Shown one piece after another: positions 13,084-13,946 of a stretch of DNA of 13,946 bases (position 1 is the stretch's first letter; every line of letters begins with the position of its first letter). The notes under the pieces are model-generated. The model saw only the letters and a list, made by a program, of their open reading frames with translations, had not been told where the DNA came from and made no database searches. The stretch is from NCBI GenBank assembly GCA_002308575.1, contig DBVY01000055.1:518-14463 (forward strand). The letters run 5' to 3'. This DNA comes from Christensenella sp. UBA1252. Its GTDB lineage: Bacteria; Bacillota; Clostridia; Christensenellales; CAG-1252. Both the position numbers and the translations under genes were made by a program.

Positions 13084-13946
13084 ATGGCTTTTTGTTATTT
13101 GGACGGAGAAGCGGAAAAAGAGGGGTTCGTCCTCGTCGATTCGCTTTTTATCGAGCATTATTTGCCGCTTGCGGGGGAAGCGGAACTCAAAGTGTATCTT
13201 TTGGGTTTGGACGTTTGCCGCAAAAACGCGGAAAATATAACGCTCGCCCGTTTTGCGGAAGACCTGAACCTTTCGGAAAAAGAGGTTCGGAACGCTTTTT
13301 CGTATTGGGAAAAGCAAGGTCTTGTCCGCGTGTTCGACGAGCCTTTCTCCGTTAAATATCTTTCCGTGCGCAGTCGTTTCGGCTTGTCTCGCACCTTTAA
13401 AAAGCAGAAGTACGCCGATTTCAACCGCCAAGTCGAGGAGATCTTCGAGGGGCGCGTCGTTACGCCGCAGGAATTTATGGAGTACTACACGATCATCGAG
13501 GACGGTAAATTGGAGCCCGACGCGATGCTCTTGATCATCAAATACTGCCTCGGCTATTGCAACAAGGACAACCCCGTTCGCTATATTCGCAAGGTCGCGA
13601 ACAGCTGGGCGGAAGCCGGCGTGCGCACCGTGCGCGACGCGGAAGACAGGCTGATGAAAGAGGACGCGGCTTCGCAGGATGTGCGCGCCGTGCTCGGCGC
13701 TCTCGGAAGGACGTCTGCGCCCGATCCGACCGACCGTCAGCTGTACGTCAAATGGGTCAACCAACTCGGCTTTTCCAAGGACGCGATCCTCGCAGCCGCG
13801 AAACTCGCGAAGCGCAAGGGCGGCATGGCGAAGCTGGACGAAATCCTCGAAGGCTTTGCGAAAAAAGGCGTCTATACCGCCGTCGACGTGCTGGAAGAGA
13901 TCAAGCGCAGGGACGATCTTTTGGATATCGCCGTGCGCGTCAACAA
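13084..13946 (+). CDS. DnaD-domain replication initiation protein, truncated by window edge
   Basis: The first 287 codons are present and the frame stays open to the window end. Residues about 15-95 form a winged-helix DnaD N-terminal domain, with a recognition-helix region LARFAEDLNLSEKEVRNAFSYWEKQGLVRV. Two consecutive DnaB_2/DnaD C-terminal-type repeats follow: about 120-180, ending in the hallmark YIRKVANSWAEAGV, and about 205-275, with WVNQLGFSKDAILAAAKLA and KLDEILEGFAKKGV. Proteins of this class help load the replicative helicase during initiation or restart in Bacillota. The ribosome binding site AGGAG at 13074-13078 sits five bases before the ATG. The gene has its own strong promoter and a housekeeping function, so it marks the right border of the glycan operon. 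The C-terminus is outside the window. Confidence 0.88.
   Translation, partial: MAFCYLDGEAEKEGFVLVDSLFIEHYLPLAGEAELKVYLLGLDVCRKNAENITLARFAEDLNLSEKEVRNAFSYWEKQGLVRVFDEPFSVKYLSVRSRFGLSRTFKKQKYADFNRQVEEIFEGRVVTPQEFMEYYTIIEDGKLEPDAMLLIIKYCLGYCNKDNPVRYIRKVANSWAEAGVRTVRDAEDRLMKEDAASQDVRAVLGALGRTSAPDPTDRQLYVKWVNQLGFSKDAILAAAKLAKRKGGMAKLDEILEGFAKKGVYTAVDVLEEIKRRDDLLDIAVRVN

Overview
The window looks like a chromosomal segment of a Gram-positive bacterium of the Bacillota, probably an uncultured clostridial lineage. Support for this is the DnaD-type replication initiation protein at the right end, strong AGGAG-type ribosome binding sites, sigma-A-like promoters (TTGACA/TATAAT type) and intermediate GC content. 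The placement is inferred from gene content and not from a marker search.

Layout: (1) Positions 1-46, minus strand: the first 15 codons of a flavin/NAD-binding oxidoreductase. (2) 47-226: a divergent promoter region. (3) 227-1803: galactokinase (galK) translationally coupled to a MutT-like Nudix hydrolase. (4) 1804-1952: a promoter and an RNA leader with an inverted repeat. (5) 1953-12997: ten co-directional genes separated by no more than 3 bases, or overlapping, which form one probable operon for a surface glycan. (6) 12998-13083: a near-perfect promoter. (7) 13084 to the end: a DnaD-domain protein cut by the window edge.

The operon has three functional blocks. Block A (1953-6238) has an FdtA/QdtA-like sugar ketoisomerase and a DegT-type PLP aminotransferase, which together should make a dTDP-3-amino-3,6-dideoxyhexose. 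It continues with an FkbH-like HAD protein, a stand-alone acyl carrier protein and a fused GNAT-VOC protein. The classical FdtC/QdtC acetyltransferase is not visible, so the acylation step may instead use an ACP-bound acyl group, plausibly glyceryl. Block B (6240-10618) has a GT4-like glycosyltransferase and a 946-residue protein that joins a GT-like half to a TagF-like CDP-polyol phosphotransferase half; this block is visibly more A+T-rich than its flanks. Block C (10622-12997) has an IspD/TarI-like cytidylyltransferase, a zinc-dependent polyol(-phosphate) dehydrogenase of the MDR family and a divergent ribulose-phosphate 3-epimerase. Together these should supply a CDP-alditol, possibly a pentitol other than ribitol, to the TagF-like domain of block B.

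Taken together, the operon is predicted to build a cell-surface polymer containing phosphopolyol units and an acylated 3-amino-3,6-dideoxy sugar. No membrane protein, flippase, ABC exporter or dTDP-glucose synthesis gene lies in the window, so those steps must be encoded elsewhere. No RNA genes, insertion sequences, CRISPR arrays or gene-free stretches above 300 bases were found.
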